This document shows positions 1 to 7,469 of a DNA stretch of 25,679 nucleotides, piece after piece. The notes under the pieces were generated by a model. It did not search any database. It was not told the DNA's origin and worked only from the letters and a program-made list of their open reading frames with translations. Positions within the stretch are counted from its first letter, which is position 1; every line of letters starts with the position of its first letter. The position numbers and the translations under genes are program-made. Source of the DNA: a virus. The DNA lies in the IMG/VR virus record IMGVR_UViG_3300043446_005743, positions 1 to 25,679 of that record. One strand, given 5' to 3'.

Positions 1-729
1 ATCAAACCTTTGTACGAGCTACTGCAGAGACATAAGTTAAATCTAAAGAATAAAATTTACATGATGACTTCCAACTTCGGCGAGATATCGCTCACACCCT
101 TGCCTACTATGGAGGTTAGCAATGACTTACGATTAAACTACGGAGACAGCTTTAATGAGTTTCATGAGAAGATGCTCCACAGTTTAAAGAACGAAACCTC
201 AGGGTTGTATCTATTCAGTGGTCCTCCAGGCACAGGAAAATCATCCTATATTAAATATCTCACTTCTTGTGATGTGGGCAGAAAAATAGTGTATGTTCCT
301 GGAGCCATGATCGAGAAGCTGGTAGCCCCTGAATTGGTTCCCATACTGCTAGAGAATAGGGACATCATCCTTGTGCTTGAGGACGCAGAGAAAGCACTCA
401 TCTCTAGAGAAGTATCTGCGCATACTGACATGGTGCAGACGATATTGAATCTAACCTCAGGTTTCCTTGGAGACGCAGCGAATGTGTCAATCATCGCCAC
501 ATTCAATACGGATAAAGAAAACATTGATGAAGCTTTACTTAGAAAGGGTAGACTTAAGCTAAGCTATGAATTTGATAAGCTAAGTTTGGAGGACACCCTA
601 CGTCTAGCGGAGTCTCTAGGTAAAAATTGCGAAGGTATCACTGAAGGTATGAGCCTTGCAGATATTTATTATATTGAAAAACAATCAGGCTACAAGAAAA
701 CTGAAGAAAAGCGAGTAGGCTTCTTCTAG
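1..729 (+). CDS. AAA+ ATPase, 5'-truncated by window edge
   Basis: The reading frame is open from base 1, so the true start lies upstream. A TTG at base 10 is an in-frame codon and need not be a start. Counting from that TTG, a Walker A motif GPPGTGKSS lies at residues 71-79. A Walker B-like IILVLEDAE follows at 119-127, a sensor-1 Asn in ATFN at about 166, and candidate arginine-finger residues in LLRKGR at about 178-181. This is the normal order for an AAA+ module that couples ATP hydrolysis to remodelling of a protein or nucleic-acid complex. The C-terminus is short after the small lid region, with no protease domain. The gene converges on the terminase gene and its stop TAG shares the CTAG at 726-729 with the terminase stop. 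The substrate cannot be told from sequence. The AAA+ assignment is secure; a closer family name is not. Confidence 0.88.
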   Translation: MKPLYELLQRHKLNLKNKIYMMTSNFGEISLTPLPTMEVSNDLRLNYGDSFNEFHEKMLHSLKNETSGLYLFSGPPGTGKSSYIKYLTSCDVGRKIVYVPGAMIEKLVAPELVPILLENRDIILVLEDAEKALISREVSAHTDMVQTILNLTSGFLGDAANVSIIATFNTDKENIDEALLRKGRLKLSYEFDKLSLEDTLRLAESLGKNCEGITEGMSLADIYYIEKQSGYKKTEEKRVGFF

Positions 730-2453
730 AGAGTCTGAAACTCTTCTCTTCCTGCTGTGGTACTGGGTCCAATAAGATTTGCGTCTCCTATAGCCATATA
801 GGCGGCGCACACAGCATACACAAGGCTGTGCATCGCATCGTCAGGCTGCTTGGGGTGATGGTCGTAGATAAGTTCTTGACCATACATACCATCCTTAACC
901 TCGACGAAAACGTTCATAAGATCTTGCATATATTCAGAGACCTCCTTCCAAGCGGGAAATAGAATTTTACCTGCCTTGATCTGTCTTATCACAAGTGAAA
1001 TAACATCGCTTCTGTGTAAGACCCAGCGATTCTGTCTCCAGTCGTATACCCCAGGCTCAAAATGTTGAATCATTTTAGTCCTTCTGTAGGCAGCTAGCTG
1101 AGATCTGGAAGGATCAGTTAATTCGCATAGTTTGATACCTCTGATAGGATCAGGTCCGGAGTCAGATACACAAAACGCTCCCACACTGTTAGCCTTCTCT
1201 GCGATATCTTTGATGTGTGCCTCGTAATCAAACCCACGATATATTTTTGCGGAAATCACCTCGTACACACCGTCAGTACGCATAGCACCTAAGGTAGCTA
1301 CAGTACGAGACTGGGACATACTCACACCCCAGTCAACACCCATGGTATAGGCCACATAGCGCCCCTTGTTATTATTTAAAATTGTTAAATTATGTTCATT
1401 ACCATCTGCGTGTTGAGCTCCAAGCAAGCACACCTTCACGAGTTCTTCCTGTGTGATAGGTTTAGATCCTATGTCATAAGTTAACCCAAAAGTTTCATTC
1501 ATTACTACCCTAATTTCATTCTTACCGCTATGCACCTTCTCATAGATTTCTCGCCATTCTTTAGGGTCTTCGTTAAAATGAGGTAATATAGGCTGAGCTA
1601 GGTGATATCCGGTAATCAGGTGATTTGTGGGGTTAGCGCTAACCCACTCGCCATTACGCGAGCTTATAACCTTTCCGCACTTAGAGCAGCTTAAGCCTGC
1701 AGGCTGTATCATTTTCAGAGGGTCGTTACCTTCTGTTAATGAGTTCCAGTGATTACACCCAGCACATTTCATCATCCACTCCAGTTGATTAGATGTCTTC
1801 CACATTCTATGAATAGTGTTCGTGGAGTCCAGGGGTGTACCTGCAAAGATTTCACGTTTATACGGACTCATCGCCATTGTTTCTTGGATGATGGGAATTT
1901 GATCGTGTTGTATATCTTGAATTTCATCGTACACAACACAGTCAATAGCAGGTCCGCGAGTTCTTGTGGCATCATCAGAAACGTACCTAAATAACACACT
2001 GCTATGAGTATCATCTAATATCTTCTCAAATACGTCATTTTTAAACCAACCCTTTAAAAGCAGATTTTTAATTTTTGGGCTCTCAAATCTAGGAGGAATA
2101 TAATTACTTGAAAAATACTTCGTTGTAAGCTCCTGAGGGCCGACATACATCATTTTAAAATAATTCCATCGGATTAAATTAAGGCATATAAAATTACTTA
2201 AAAGTGTCGATTTCAAAGTTTTTCTACTACATTTCAACAAAAGCTTTTGGGGCATATTATCGTAGATATGCTTCAACATCGGGAAGGCTTCAAGCTTTTG
2301 TAGTCTACCTTCGTTATCATAAAGGTAATTTTCGACAAAATGTGAAGGTGGCAACACCGAAAACGTTAATTGTCGCGCAAGGAAAGACGATTTAGCATTC
2401 TTTTTGCTAAGCAGCTTCTCGACAGTGTCCTTAATTTTATCGTAATGCGACAT
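726..2453 (-). CDS. Terminase large subunit (DNA packaging ATPase/nuclease)
   Basis: The 575-residue protein has the expected two-domain layout of a large terminase, which pumps DNA into the prohead and cuts the concatemer. The ATPase half has a Walker A-like CSRKTLKST at residues 75-83, Walker B VVYDE at 173-177 and a coupling-motif-like AGTP at about 204-207. Two CxxC pairs (C230/C233 and C256/C259) suggest a small zinc ribbon between the halves. The nuclease half has MGVDWG with D374, a second acidic patch VSDSGPD at about 429-435, and the final PDDAMHS with D538/D539, typical of the RNase H-like fold. It is the only confident minus-strand gene here. Its start codon overlaps the start of a small plus-strand gene. 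No small terminase subunit is recognisable nearby. Confidence 0.93.
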   Translation of the reverse strand: MSHYDKIKDTVEKLLSKKNAKSSFLARQLTFSVLPPSHFVENYLYDNEGRLQKLEAFPMLKHIYDNMPQKLLLKCSRKTLKSTLLSNFICLNLIRWNYFKMMYVGPQELTTKYFSSNYIPPRFESPKIKNLLLKGWFKNDVFEKILDDTHSSVLFRYVSDDATRTRGPAIDCVVYDEIQDIQHDQIPIIQETMAMSPYKREIFAGTPLDSTNTIHRMWKTSNQLEWMMKCAGCNHWNSLTEGNDPLKMIQPAGLSCSKCGKVISSRNGEWVSANPTNHLITGYHLAQPILPHFNEDPKEWREIYEKVHSGKNEIRVVMNETFGLTYDIGSKPITQEELVKVCLLGAQHADGNEHNLTILNNNKGRYVAYTMGVDWGVSMSQSRTVATLGAMRTDGVYEVISAKIYRGFDYEAHIKDIAEKANSVGAFCVSDSGPDPIRGIKLCELTDPSRSQLAAYRRTKMIQHFEPGVYDWRQNRWVLHRSDVISLVIRQIKAGKILFPAWKEVSEYMQDLMNVFVEVKDGMYGQELIYDHHPKQPDDAMHSLVYAVCAAYMAIGDANLIGPSTTAGREEFQTL

Positions 2454-2612
2454 AAGAGAAAAAATAAAAATTATAGTAAAATAGAGAAAGCTGGTAAAGC
2501 GTCCACAAAGCTATTTACAGTTGTAGATTCTTCTGTTAACGCTTTTTTCAGTATGTTTGATCCAACCAACTCTGGCAAGAAAAAATATTATAGAGTCTAC
2601 AAAGAACGATAG
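2445..2612 (+). CDS. Small basic hypothetical protein
   Basis: Starting at the ATG at 2445 this encodes 55 residues rich in Lys and Arg, beginning MRHKRKNKNYSKIEKAG. The same frame is open further upstream, but that part lies entirely antisense to the terminase gene, so I take the ATG that clears most of it. The two divergent genes still overlap by 9 bases at their starts. There is no Shine-Dalgarno sequence, as for most genes here. No domain is recognised. The high positive charge would suit nucleic-acid binding, but that is only a composition argument. It could be a chance open frame. Confidence 0.4.
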   Translation: MRHKRKNKNYSKIEKAGKASTKLFTVVDSSVNAFFSMFDPTNSGKKKYYRVYKER

Positions 2613-2634
2613 ATGTGTTATACTCATATCTGTT

Positions 2635-2793
2635 ATGAGTAGAACTATCAGAAAATATCATACCAGAGACCGCCGTAATCGCTATAAGCGCCTTGAGCGT
2701 CACGAGCTTGAGGACAAGTATTATACCGACGTATCCAAGTCACATGACAGGAAAATCAGAAAAAAGGGAAATATCCAAGACCAAGACGAGTAA
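2635..2793 (+). CDS. Small Arg/Lys-rich hypothetical protein
   Basis: From the ATG at 2635 this encodes 52 residues with dense basic and acidic charge (MSRTIRKYHTRDRRNRYKRL, then RHELEDKYY). The start lies in TTATGAGT, the same context as several solid genes in this window, which supports it over the upstream in-frame TTG at 2557. The last 50 bases overlap the AT-hook gene in another frame if that gene starts at 2744. No known domain is recognised. It sits with two other small basic proteins just upstream of the Ycf46-like cluster, suggesting a short operon of DNA- or RNA-associated proteins. That is inference. Confidence 0.45.
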   Translation: MSRTIRKYHTRDRRNRYKRLERHELEDKYYTDVSKSHDRKIRKKGNIQDQDE

Positions 2794-3307
2794 TATTGAT
2801 TTACCAAAAAAAAGAGGGCGGCCTAAAGGGGCCAAGAATAAGCCTAAACCGACCACCCATGTGGTGGCGGAGAAGCGTCCCAGAGGTCGCCCAAAGGGAG
2901 CCAAGAATAAACCTAAAGAGCAGGAAGCTCCGACGGTTATCGCTATTAAAAAGCCTAGAGGACGCCCAAAAGGGTCCAAGAATAAAATTGCCGCTCCAGA
3001 AGCAAGCAAGCCAGACGTTAAAGAAACGGTACCCGTAAAAGTTAAAAAGAGAGCTAATAGCGTGGAGTCGTGTGAAAAACCCATACATCCACTGATTCCA
3101 GCCATTCTATGGTTGGAGAAAACGATGCACCCATCTCAGCTGCAATATTATCGCAGTCGAGCAAACAAGCTTGAGTTACCTCAAACTTCAGCAACCACTG
3201 CGGTACAAACCGCAATAGCGTCAGACATTCTGGGATTCTTCAATGTGCAGGATCCGGAAATATGTAAACAAGTAAAAAGAAACACATTCGTAGTAAACAA
3301 CGTATAA
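2744..3307 (+). CDS. Triple AT-hook DNA-binding protein
   Basis: The protein has 187 residues from the ATG at 2744; a TTG at 2693 in the same frame is a less likely start. It carries three copies of an AT-hook-like block: KKRGRPKGAKNKPK at residues 22-35, RPRGRPKGAKNKPK at 45-58 and KPRGRPKGSKNK at 70-81. Each has the GRP core (25-27, 48-50, 73-75) that inserts into the minor groove of AT-rich DNA in known AT-hook proteins. After a Lys-rich linker comes a C-terminal region of about 85 residues, probably mostly helical, that I do not recognise. A role as a DNA-architectural or regulatory protein follows from the hooks; the target is unknown. The stop at 3305-3307 lies 2 bases before the next gene, so the two are probably co-transcribed. 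Confidence 0.8.
   Translation: MTGKSEKREISKTKTSNIDLPKKRGRPKGAKNKPKPTTHVVAEKRPRGRPKGAKNKPKEQEAPTVIAIKKPRGRPKGSKNKIAAPEASKPDVKETVPVKVKKRANSVESCEKPIHPLIPAILWLEKTMHPSQLQYYRSRANKLELPQTSATTAVQTAIASDILGFFNVQDPEICKQVKRNTFVVNNV
2807..2986 (+). repeat. Three tandem AT-hook coding repeats
   Basis: Three similar DNA blocks at about 2807-2848, 2876-2917 and 2951-2986 encode the AT-hook motifs. They share a core close to GGCCCAAAGGG(A/T)CCAAGAATAA with third-position changes, and the variable spacers between them encode differing residues. The pattern suggests internal duplication of a coding unit followed by drift, not a non-coding repeat or CRISPR array. Confidence 0.75.
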
Positions 3308-3309
3308 TC

Positions 3310-4893
3310 ATGAACACCATCAACAAAATCCAAAACTATCAGCTCGCAGCATACACAGGGGTTTTCGTACTCACCCACGAGGAGTCGAGGTTCATGCTTG
3401 AGCTAAACTCACTGGCTGAAAGTGACCCGACACTTACAGTTAGTGAATGGGATGCTCAGAACGGACTAGTTCACCGTTTTGGTGGAACCCCCATCAACCA
3501 TCCAGAAGAAACAAATACCACAGGGTTTTTGCTCGAGTATATTCAATCCTACAAACAAGGAAACACCCTTTTCATATTGAAGGACTTTCACCTTCACTTT
3601 GATAAAATCCTAAATATTCGTCTTTTGCGTAATGCCTGGAATAGATTGAAGCGCTTGGGCAATATGATTGTTTTTGTAGGACATAAATTCGCGGTGCCCG
3701 GCGAGCTTCAGAAGGAGATTCAATTGCTGGATTACAGTCTCCCAGATGTGGCGTCGTTAAGAGAAAGGCTTAATTTCATCCGAGACTCGGTTAACAAAAG
3801 CCGAGAGCAGGCAGGAAAGGACCTGCTGGAGATGGATGAGTATATCGCTGAAGCTGCCGTGGAGGCGGCCAGAGGCATGACTGGTCTCGAGGCTGAAAAC
3901 GCTTTCGCGTCAGCATGGACTTCTGTTAAAAAATATGACAGTAAATTTGTTGAAGCTGTTTTTCAGGAAAAAATTGCCCAGCTCAAGAAGAATGGTTTGC
4001 TTACCTACATGGAGCCTAATATCAGCTTTGATAATGTTGGAGGTATGGATGGTCTTAAAAAATGGCTGACTGCGCGTAAGAAAGCATACTCAAAAGAAGC
4101 TAGGAATTTTAATCTTCCTATGCCTAAGGGTATGTTGCTTGCTTCTGTTCCTGGTACAGGCAAAAGTCTGATATGCAAGGCTATTGCAAAAGAGTTTGAC
4201 TGTCCTCTATTCGCATTAGATATTGGCAGCATCTTCGGTTCGCTGGTGGGTAGCAGCGAGGCAAATATGCGGGAAGTTATTAAAACGATTGAAAGCATAG
4301 GCAAGTGCGTCATTCTAATTGACGAAATCGAGAAGAGCTTAAGCAACAGCGCGGTGAGCGGCCAGGGAGACAGCGGTGTAAGCAGCCGCATCTTTGGCAC
4401 GTTCCTGAGCTGGTTGAACGATAGAACCAATCCAGCCTTCATTGTGGCCACCACAAACAACCACACATTGCTGCCATCAGCCCTTATCCGCAAGGGTCGT
4501 TTTGATCAGTTGTTCTGGGTAGACCTACCGTCAGCCCAGGAGCGCAAGGAGATCTTCGAAGTTGTTATCAAGAAATATAATAGAGATCCTAAAAATTTCT
4601 CTATCAAGTCTCTTGTGAACGGGTCAGAAGACTTTACAGGTGCAGAAATTGAAGAGGTCTTCAAAGATGCGTTATACAAAGCCTTTGACGCTAACGAAGA
4701 AGTAAGTGATAGTCATGTACTGGAAGTATTATCGGAATTTATTCCTTTTGCTTCAAGTCATGAGGAAGATCTAAAAGTTATGCGCAAACAAGCGCAAGGT
4801 AAATTGGTTATGGTTAACAGCAAGGGAGATCCTATTGCTGACGTACAGAAAAACATGCGTAAACTCAGTATCGCAATCGGAAACGAAGAATAG
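3310..4893 (+). CDS. Ycf46-like AAA+ ATPase
   Basis: This 527-residue protein matches the Ycf46-type layout of cyanobacteria and plastids. An N-terminal region (about 12-150) contains an LTHEESR stretch and a WDAQNGLV segment like the family's 'EEER ... WD...G' pattern. The AAA+ core follows: Walker A SVPGTGKS at 279-286, FALDIGSIFGSLVGSSEAN from 301, Walker B VILIDEIE at 334-341, sensor-1 TTNN at 381-384, and IRKGRFDQ with R394/R397. There is no FtsH-type zinc protease HExxH domain. Known Ycf46 proteins are AAA ATPases with poorly defined roles. Downstream genes include the Ycf35 (DUF1257) and DUF2997 families, which accompany Ycf46 in other genomes to my knowledge, so this is probably a functional module. 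Its substrate is unknown. Confidence 0.87.
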   Translation: MNTINKIQNYQLAAYTGVFVLTHEESRFMLELNSLAESDPTLTVSEWDAQNGLVHRFGGTPINHPEETNTTGFLLEYIQSYKQGNTLFILKDFHLHFDKILNIRLLRNAWNRLKRLGNMIVFVGHKFAVPGELQKEIQLLDYSLPDVASLRERLNFIRDSVNKSREQAGKDLLEMDEYIAEAAVEAARGMTGLEAENAFASAWTSVKKYDSKFVEAVFQEKIAQLKKNGLLTYMEPNISFDNVGGMDGLKKWLTARKKAYSKEARNFNLPMPKGMLLASVPGTGKSLICKAIAKEFDCPLFALDIGSIFGSLVGSSEANMREVIKTIESIGKCVILIDEIEKSLSNSAVSGQGDSGVSSRIFGTFLSWLNDRTNPAFIVATTNNHTLLPSALIRKGRFDQLFWVDLPSAQERKEIFEVVIKKYNRDPKNFSIKSLVNGSEDFTGAEIEEVFKDALYKAFDANEEVSDSHVLEVLSEFIPFASSHEEDLKVMRKQAQGKLVMVNSKGDPIADVQKNMRKLSIAIGNEE

Positions 4894-4930
4894 TCAACAA
4901 ACAACAATTAAGCATTAACTAACTCATATT

Positions 4931-5929
4931 ATGAACAACGAAAATCAAATAACTCAAGCTCTTCAGAAGTACTACGATAAAGTTTGGCAGGACGGAAAAT
5001 TGGTCAATGTACATATCGGTATGTGGGGCATGAGTCACAACCTTGAAGAATCAGACATCAAGCTGGATAACAAGCTTCCGGACGAGATCAAGCTGGGCAA
5101 GAAAATGCTGATCAAAACAGCAGTTTTCAAGAAATTTAAAAACATCGAGCAAAAGATTCGAAAATACCTGTACTCGAACTCTTTCGATTTTCCGTTGGTA
5201 CCTCAGGCGCACTTTGTACCAAAGTCTCGCTACATTGAAGTATACTCACAGCTCGTAAAGCTGCGGGAAGAATTCATGGCGATGGCTAATGAGTTCGTGG
5301 AAAAGTATGATGATTATAAGAAGGAGGCGCTGGAGTTTTACCAACAGCACAAGGACACGGTAAACGTGGATCTTGAGAAGTACTACCCCTCGGCACAACA
5401 TGTGCGAGAAAAGTTCTATATGAACATTATTTCGTTTGAAATCGCTCTGCCCACAGAGTTCAAGGAAGTTAATCTGCAAGATGAGATTGACCGCGAGATT
5501 ATCAATGATCAAGCCAGGCGTACAGCTTACGAGTCTTATAAGACCGAATACAGTAAGCAGCTCAGTACACATATGGCAACAATCAACGACTTCGTGGGAG
5601 ATGTAGTCAATACACTGCGCTCCAAGGTTATAGAACACTGCTCTGCCGCTCTGGCGAAGATCGGCAAAAAAGAAGTTGTTTCTGATGCAAGCATAAGGAC
5701 GCTGTTGAAGCATATCCAAGAGTTCAGAGAAATGAACTTTGTGGATGATAAAGTGGTGGAAAACAAGCTAAATGAAGTTGAGCGTCTTTTACAGAAAGAC
5801 CACGATTTCGAAACAGATAAAGACGCAATCGCTCTGTTGACGCAGCACCTCACCTCTGTGGTGAAAGAAGCGGAAAACATCAGTGATCTGGCAAACGTTT
5901 CGGGGGAGTACTTCAGGAAATTGGCATAA
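4931..5929 (+). CDS. DUF3150-like protein
   Basis: The protein has 332 residues, is largely alpha-helical in appearance and has no membrane segment. An N-terminal VNVHIGMWGMSHNL stretch, a long charged helical middle, a central FDFPLVPQAHFVP segment and a FYMNIISFEIALP stretch resemble phage proteins of the DUF3150 family, which often lie beside AAA+ ATPase genes. I recognise the family by pattern only. It starts at an ATG 37 bases after the Ycf46-like gene, with no Shine-Dalgarno sequence, and its stop overlaps the next start in TAATG. The position implies a partner or adaptor for the AAA+ ATPase, but no enzymatic motif is visible. Confidence 0.6.
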   Translation: MNNENQITQALQKYYDKVWQDGKLVNVHIGMWGMSHNLEESDIKLDNKLPDEIKLGKKMLIKTAVFKKFKNIEQKIRKYLYSNSFDFPLVPQAHFVPKSRYIEVYSQLVKLREEFMAMANEFVEKYDDYKKEALEFYQQHKDTVNVDLEKYYPSAQHVREKFYMNIISFEIALPTEFKEVNLQDEIDREIINDQARRTAYESYKTEYSKQLSTHMATINDFVGDVVNTLRSKVIEHCSAALAKIGKKEVVSDASIRTLLKHIQEFREMNFVDDKVVENKLNEVERLLQKDHDFETDKDAIALLTQHLTSVVKEAENISDLANVSGEYFRKLA

Positions 5930-6216
5930 TGTCCGAAGACCTACAAGACCCTCCAATATACGACACCCTGACGGTGAAGTTCAGAGGAGATAACCATGAA
6001 ATAGTTCTACCCTATTGCGAGGTAGCTAACGGGGATATTAAAACAATCGGTACAAATTGTATTTATATATCCGTAACAGAGAAAGGCTTTGCTGATGAAG
6101 TTAAGATGACCTTTGAGGAATTCTTAAACACAATTGAAAAAGCCTTTGACACCAAAGAAATCACAAAGCTGTCAGTACAAGCTGCTGATAGTTACGACAC
6201 AGTAAAAATACTATGA
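5929..6216 (+). CDS. Hypothetical protein in Ycf46/Ycf35 cluster
   Basis: This is a 95-residue acidic protein that looks beta-rich at its N-terminus (YDTLTVKFRGDNHEIVL) and helical later (FEEFLNTIEKAF). I recognise no family. Translation is coupled on both sides: its ATG overlaps the upstream stop in TAATG, and its TGA overlaps the next ATG in ATGA. That tight placement between the DUF3150-like and Ycf35-like genes argues that it is a genuine part of the same module. Confidence 0.75.
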   Translation: MSEDLQDPPIYDTLTVKFRGDNHEIVLPYCEVANGDIKTIGTNCIYISVTEKGFADEVKMTFEEFLNTIEKAFDTKEITKLSVQAADSYDTVKIL

Positions 6217-6599
6217 GTCACGCGGTTAATATCACCACACAGTTCAAGAGCATAGAAAATTTGCTCAAACAGTTCAAGTCATTGGGCTGGCAAATTGAGC
6301 ACGATCAAAAAATTAAAACATACCCCAGCGATCCCAGGAGGGAAGAGGTGCACAAGTATGTGGCCAAAAACCCTAAAGGAGGCTATGACGTAGGTATAGA
6401 TGTGGATAACGAAGGTAACGCATACTTTGTGTGCGACTTCTTTGATTCTTCGATCCAGGACCAGCTAGGCAAAAACCTACAGAAAATCAAACAGGGTTAC
6501 GCCTTGTCTGAAATCAAAAAGCGTCTGCGTGAAGAGGACATGGAATACACTGTGTCCACTTTACCTTCAGGAGAAATGGTAGTTATCGCTGAGAAATAA
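6213..6599 (+). CDS. Ycf35-like DUF1257 protein
   Basis: The 128-residue protein has the DUF1257/Ycf35 plan. It opens with MSH and a TQFKSIENLLKQFKSLGW helix, then a KNPKGGYDVGIDVDNEGNAY strand pair, FVCDFF, then IKQGYALSEIKKRLREE, and a final strand pair TVSTLPSGEMVVIAEK. The family is known from cyanobacterial and plastid genomes and scattered bacteria and phages, and has no firmly established biochemical role. Its presence beside a Ycf46-like ATPase and a DUF2997 protein makes the assignment stronger. The start is fixed by the ATGA overlap with the preceding gene. Confidence 0.85.
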   Translation: MSHAVNITTQFKSIENLLKQFKSLGWQIEHDQKIKTYPSDPRREEVHKYVAKNPKGGYDVGIDVDNEGNAYFVCDFFDSSIQDQLGKNLQKIKQGYALSEIKKRLREEDMEYTVSTLPSGEMVVIAEK

Positions 6600-6602
6600 T
6601 AT

Positions 6603-6803
6603 ATGTCTAAAAAAATAGTATTTAAAATTAATCAGAACGGCGATATATTGATAGATAAGGTTGAGGGGTATGGTAGCTCATGCCTCGAAGCCACAAAAGA
6701 TATCGAGAAGGCTCTAGGTAAAGTTAATGAGTCGTCTAGAAAAATGACACACGAATATGAGGAGCCAGTCAGCTGTGATAACTCTCAACGTGTGAGTCAA
6801 TGA
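6603..6803 (+). CDS. DUF2997-like small protein
   Basis: The 66-residue protein matches the DUF2997 pattern: a first strand KKIVFKINQNGDILID, a glycine turn, then the signature SCLEATKDIEKALGKV (roughly residues 26-41) and a polar tail with EYEEP. Members are small, often lie next to DUF1257 genes, and have no known activity. Here the gene follows the DUF1257 gene by 3 bases and overlaps the next by ATGA. The tail beyond residue 55 is longer and more polar than I would expect for the family. Confidence 0.78.
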   Translation: MSKKIVFKINQNGDILIDKVEGYGSSCLEATKDIEKALGKVNESSRKMTHEYEEPVSCDNSQRVSQ

Positions 6804-7048
6804 GGACTGTAATCTACATCGATAAAAATGGAGATGTTTCCGGTCTAGCTGATGATGTTGTGGATAAACTTGACCTTGGAGTGAAGAGCGTCAACAGGGT
6901 ATCTAATGTTGAGTTCGATCACTCCTCCCAGCAATGGGTAGCCACAGCGTTAGACGGCGAGGTTATCGCCCAAGATGCTGTGAGAAGTAGGGTGATAGAT
7001 ATGGAAAGAAACCACCTGAACAGCCTTATAGAGAAAAGCTTCTCTTAA
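6800..7048 (+). CDS. Small hypothetical protein ending the Ycf46 module
   Basis: This 82-residue protein has a short strand MRTVIYIDKNGDVSGL, then a segment of the type RVSNVEFDHSSQQWVATALDGEVIA and a helix RSRVIDMERNHLNSLIE. The 'xVEFD...WxA...G' pattern is seen in small phage proteins but I cannot name a family. It starts within the ATGA overlap with the DUF2997-like gene and ends 11 bases before a strong hairpin, so it is probably the last gene of this transcription unit. Confidence 0.75.
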   Translation: MRTVIYIDKNGDVSGLADDVVDKLDLGVKSVNRVSNVEFDHSSQQWVATALDGEVIAQDAVRSRVIDMERNHLNSLIEKSFS

Positions 7049-7059
7049 GGATAAAAAAC

Positions 7060-7088
7060 AACCGAGCGGGTCCGACCCCCGTTCGGTT
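7060..7088 (+). terminator. Intergenic hairpin, probable terminator
   Basis: AACCGAGCGGG at 7060-7070 pairs with CCCGTTCGGTT at 7078-7088, giving 11 pairs including one G-T, around a 7-base loop. The following TTGTAGGTATATT is only partly T-rich, so termination may be incomplete or the hairpin may instead stabilise the upstream mRNA end. It separates the Ycf46/Ycf35 module from the SbcD region. Confidence 0.7.
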
Positions 7089-7103
7089 TGTAGGTATATT
7101 CTA

Positions 7104-7469
7104 ATGACTACAATCCTAATGGAAATAATGTTGTTCGATCAAGAACAGCGGCATAAAAATTACAACAAAGTAATAGTGGTTGATGTATCTATTGATGATA
7201 ACAGGGTGTTTATGGTGAAAGCCCATCACTTTAAAATAGGTGTGCTTAGAAACCCTATAACCAAAGTCCGCCTAAACTCGGAGCATGAAGAATTGGCTCT
7301 TTCAAAGTTTAAAGAAATTCTGCAAGGTAAGAAAAAAGAGGGCTTTAGATATCTTCGCTCAGGAGAGTCTATAGATTTAGTTAATTTCAGAAAAATATTT
7401 ACTGATAAAAAAGTCAAAAAACCCAAAAAAACAGAAGCTGCCAAAGAGCATAGAAAATTAAGTGTATGA
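7104..7469 (+). CDS. Hypothetical protein, weakly WGR-like
   Basis: The 121-residue protein has a strand-rich N-terminal half. A stretch at roughly 58-83 (SEHEELALSKFKEIL, then KKKEGFRYL) resembles the end of a WGR domain, a fold that can bind nucleic acid, but the WGR tripeptide itself is absent. I hold that only as a weak resemblance. The C-terminal 20 residues are very Lys-rich. It begins 16 bases after the hairpin and shares an ATGA overlap with the next small gene, placing it first in the SbcD-containing operon. Confidence 0.65.
   Translation: MTTILMEIMLFDQEQRHKNYNKVIVVDVSIDDNRVFMVKAHHFKIGVLRNPITKVRLNSEHEELALSKFKEILQGKKKEGFRYLRSGESIDLVNFRKIFTDKKVKKPKKTEAAKEHRKLSV

Noticed and set aside
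2370-2444. N-terminal extension of the small basic gene across the terminase start
   Set aside because: That stretch is antisense to terminase codons; a later ATG at 2445 is simpler.
2807-2986. Possible CRISPR-like repeats
   Set aside because: The repeats are in frame, diverged at third positions and encode AT-hooks; there are only three units and no cas genes.
2740-3105. Long open frames on the minus strand and in a second plus frame across the AT-hook gene
   Set aside because: They arise from the low-complexity AT-hook repeats; the plus-strand AT-hook protein has recognisable motifs and good placement, the others do not.
4005-4493. 162-codon minus-strand frame inside the Ycf46-like ATPase gene
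   Set aside because: It is fully antisense to the conserved AAA+ motifs and has no recognisable domain.
3310-4893. FtsH-type membrane protease identity for the second AAA+ ATPase
   Set aside because: No HExxH zinc site and no transmembrane segments; the Ycf46 pattern fits better.
5246-5719. 157-codon minus-strand frame inside the DUF3150-like gene
   Set aside because: Antisense shadow; no motif, and the plus-strand gene is part of a coupled operon.
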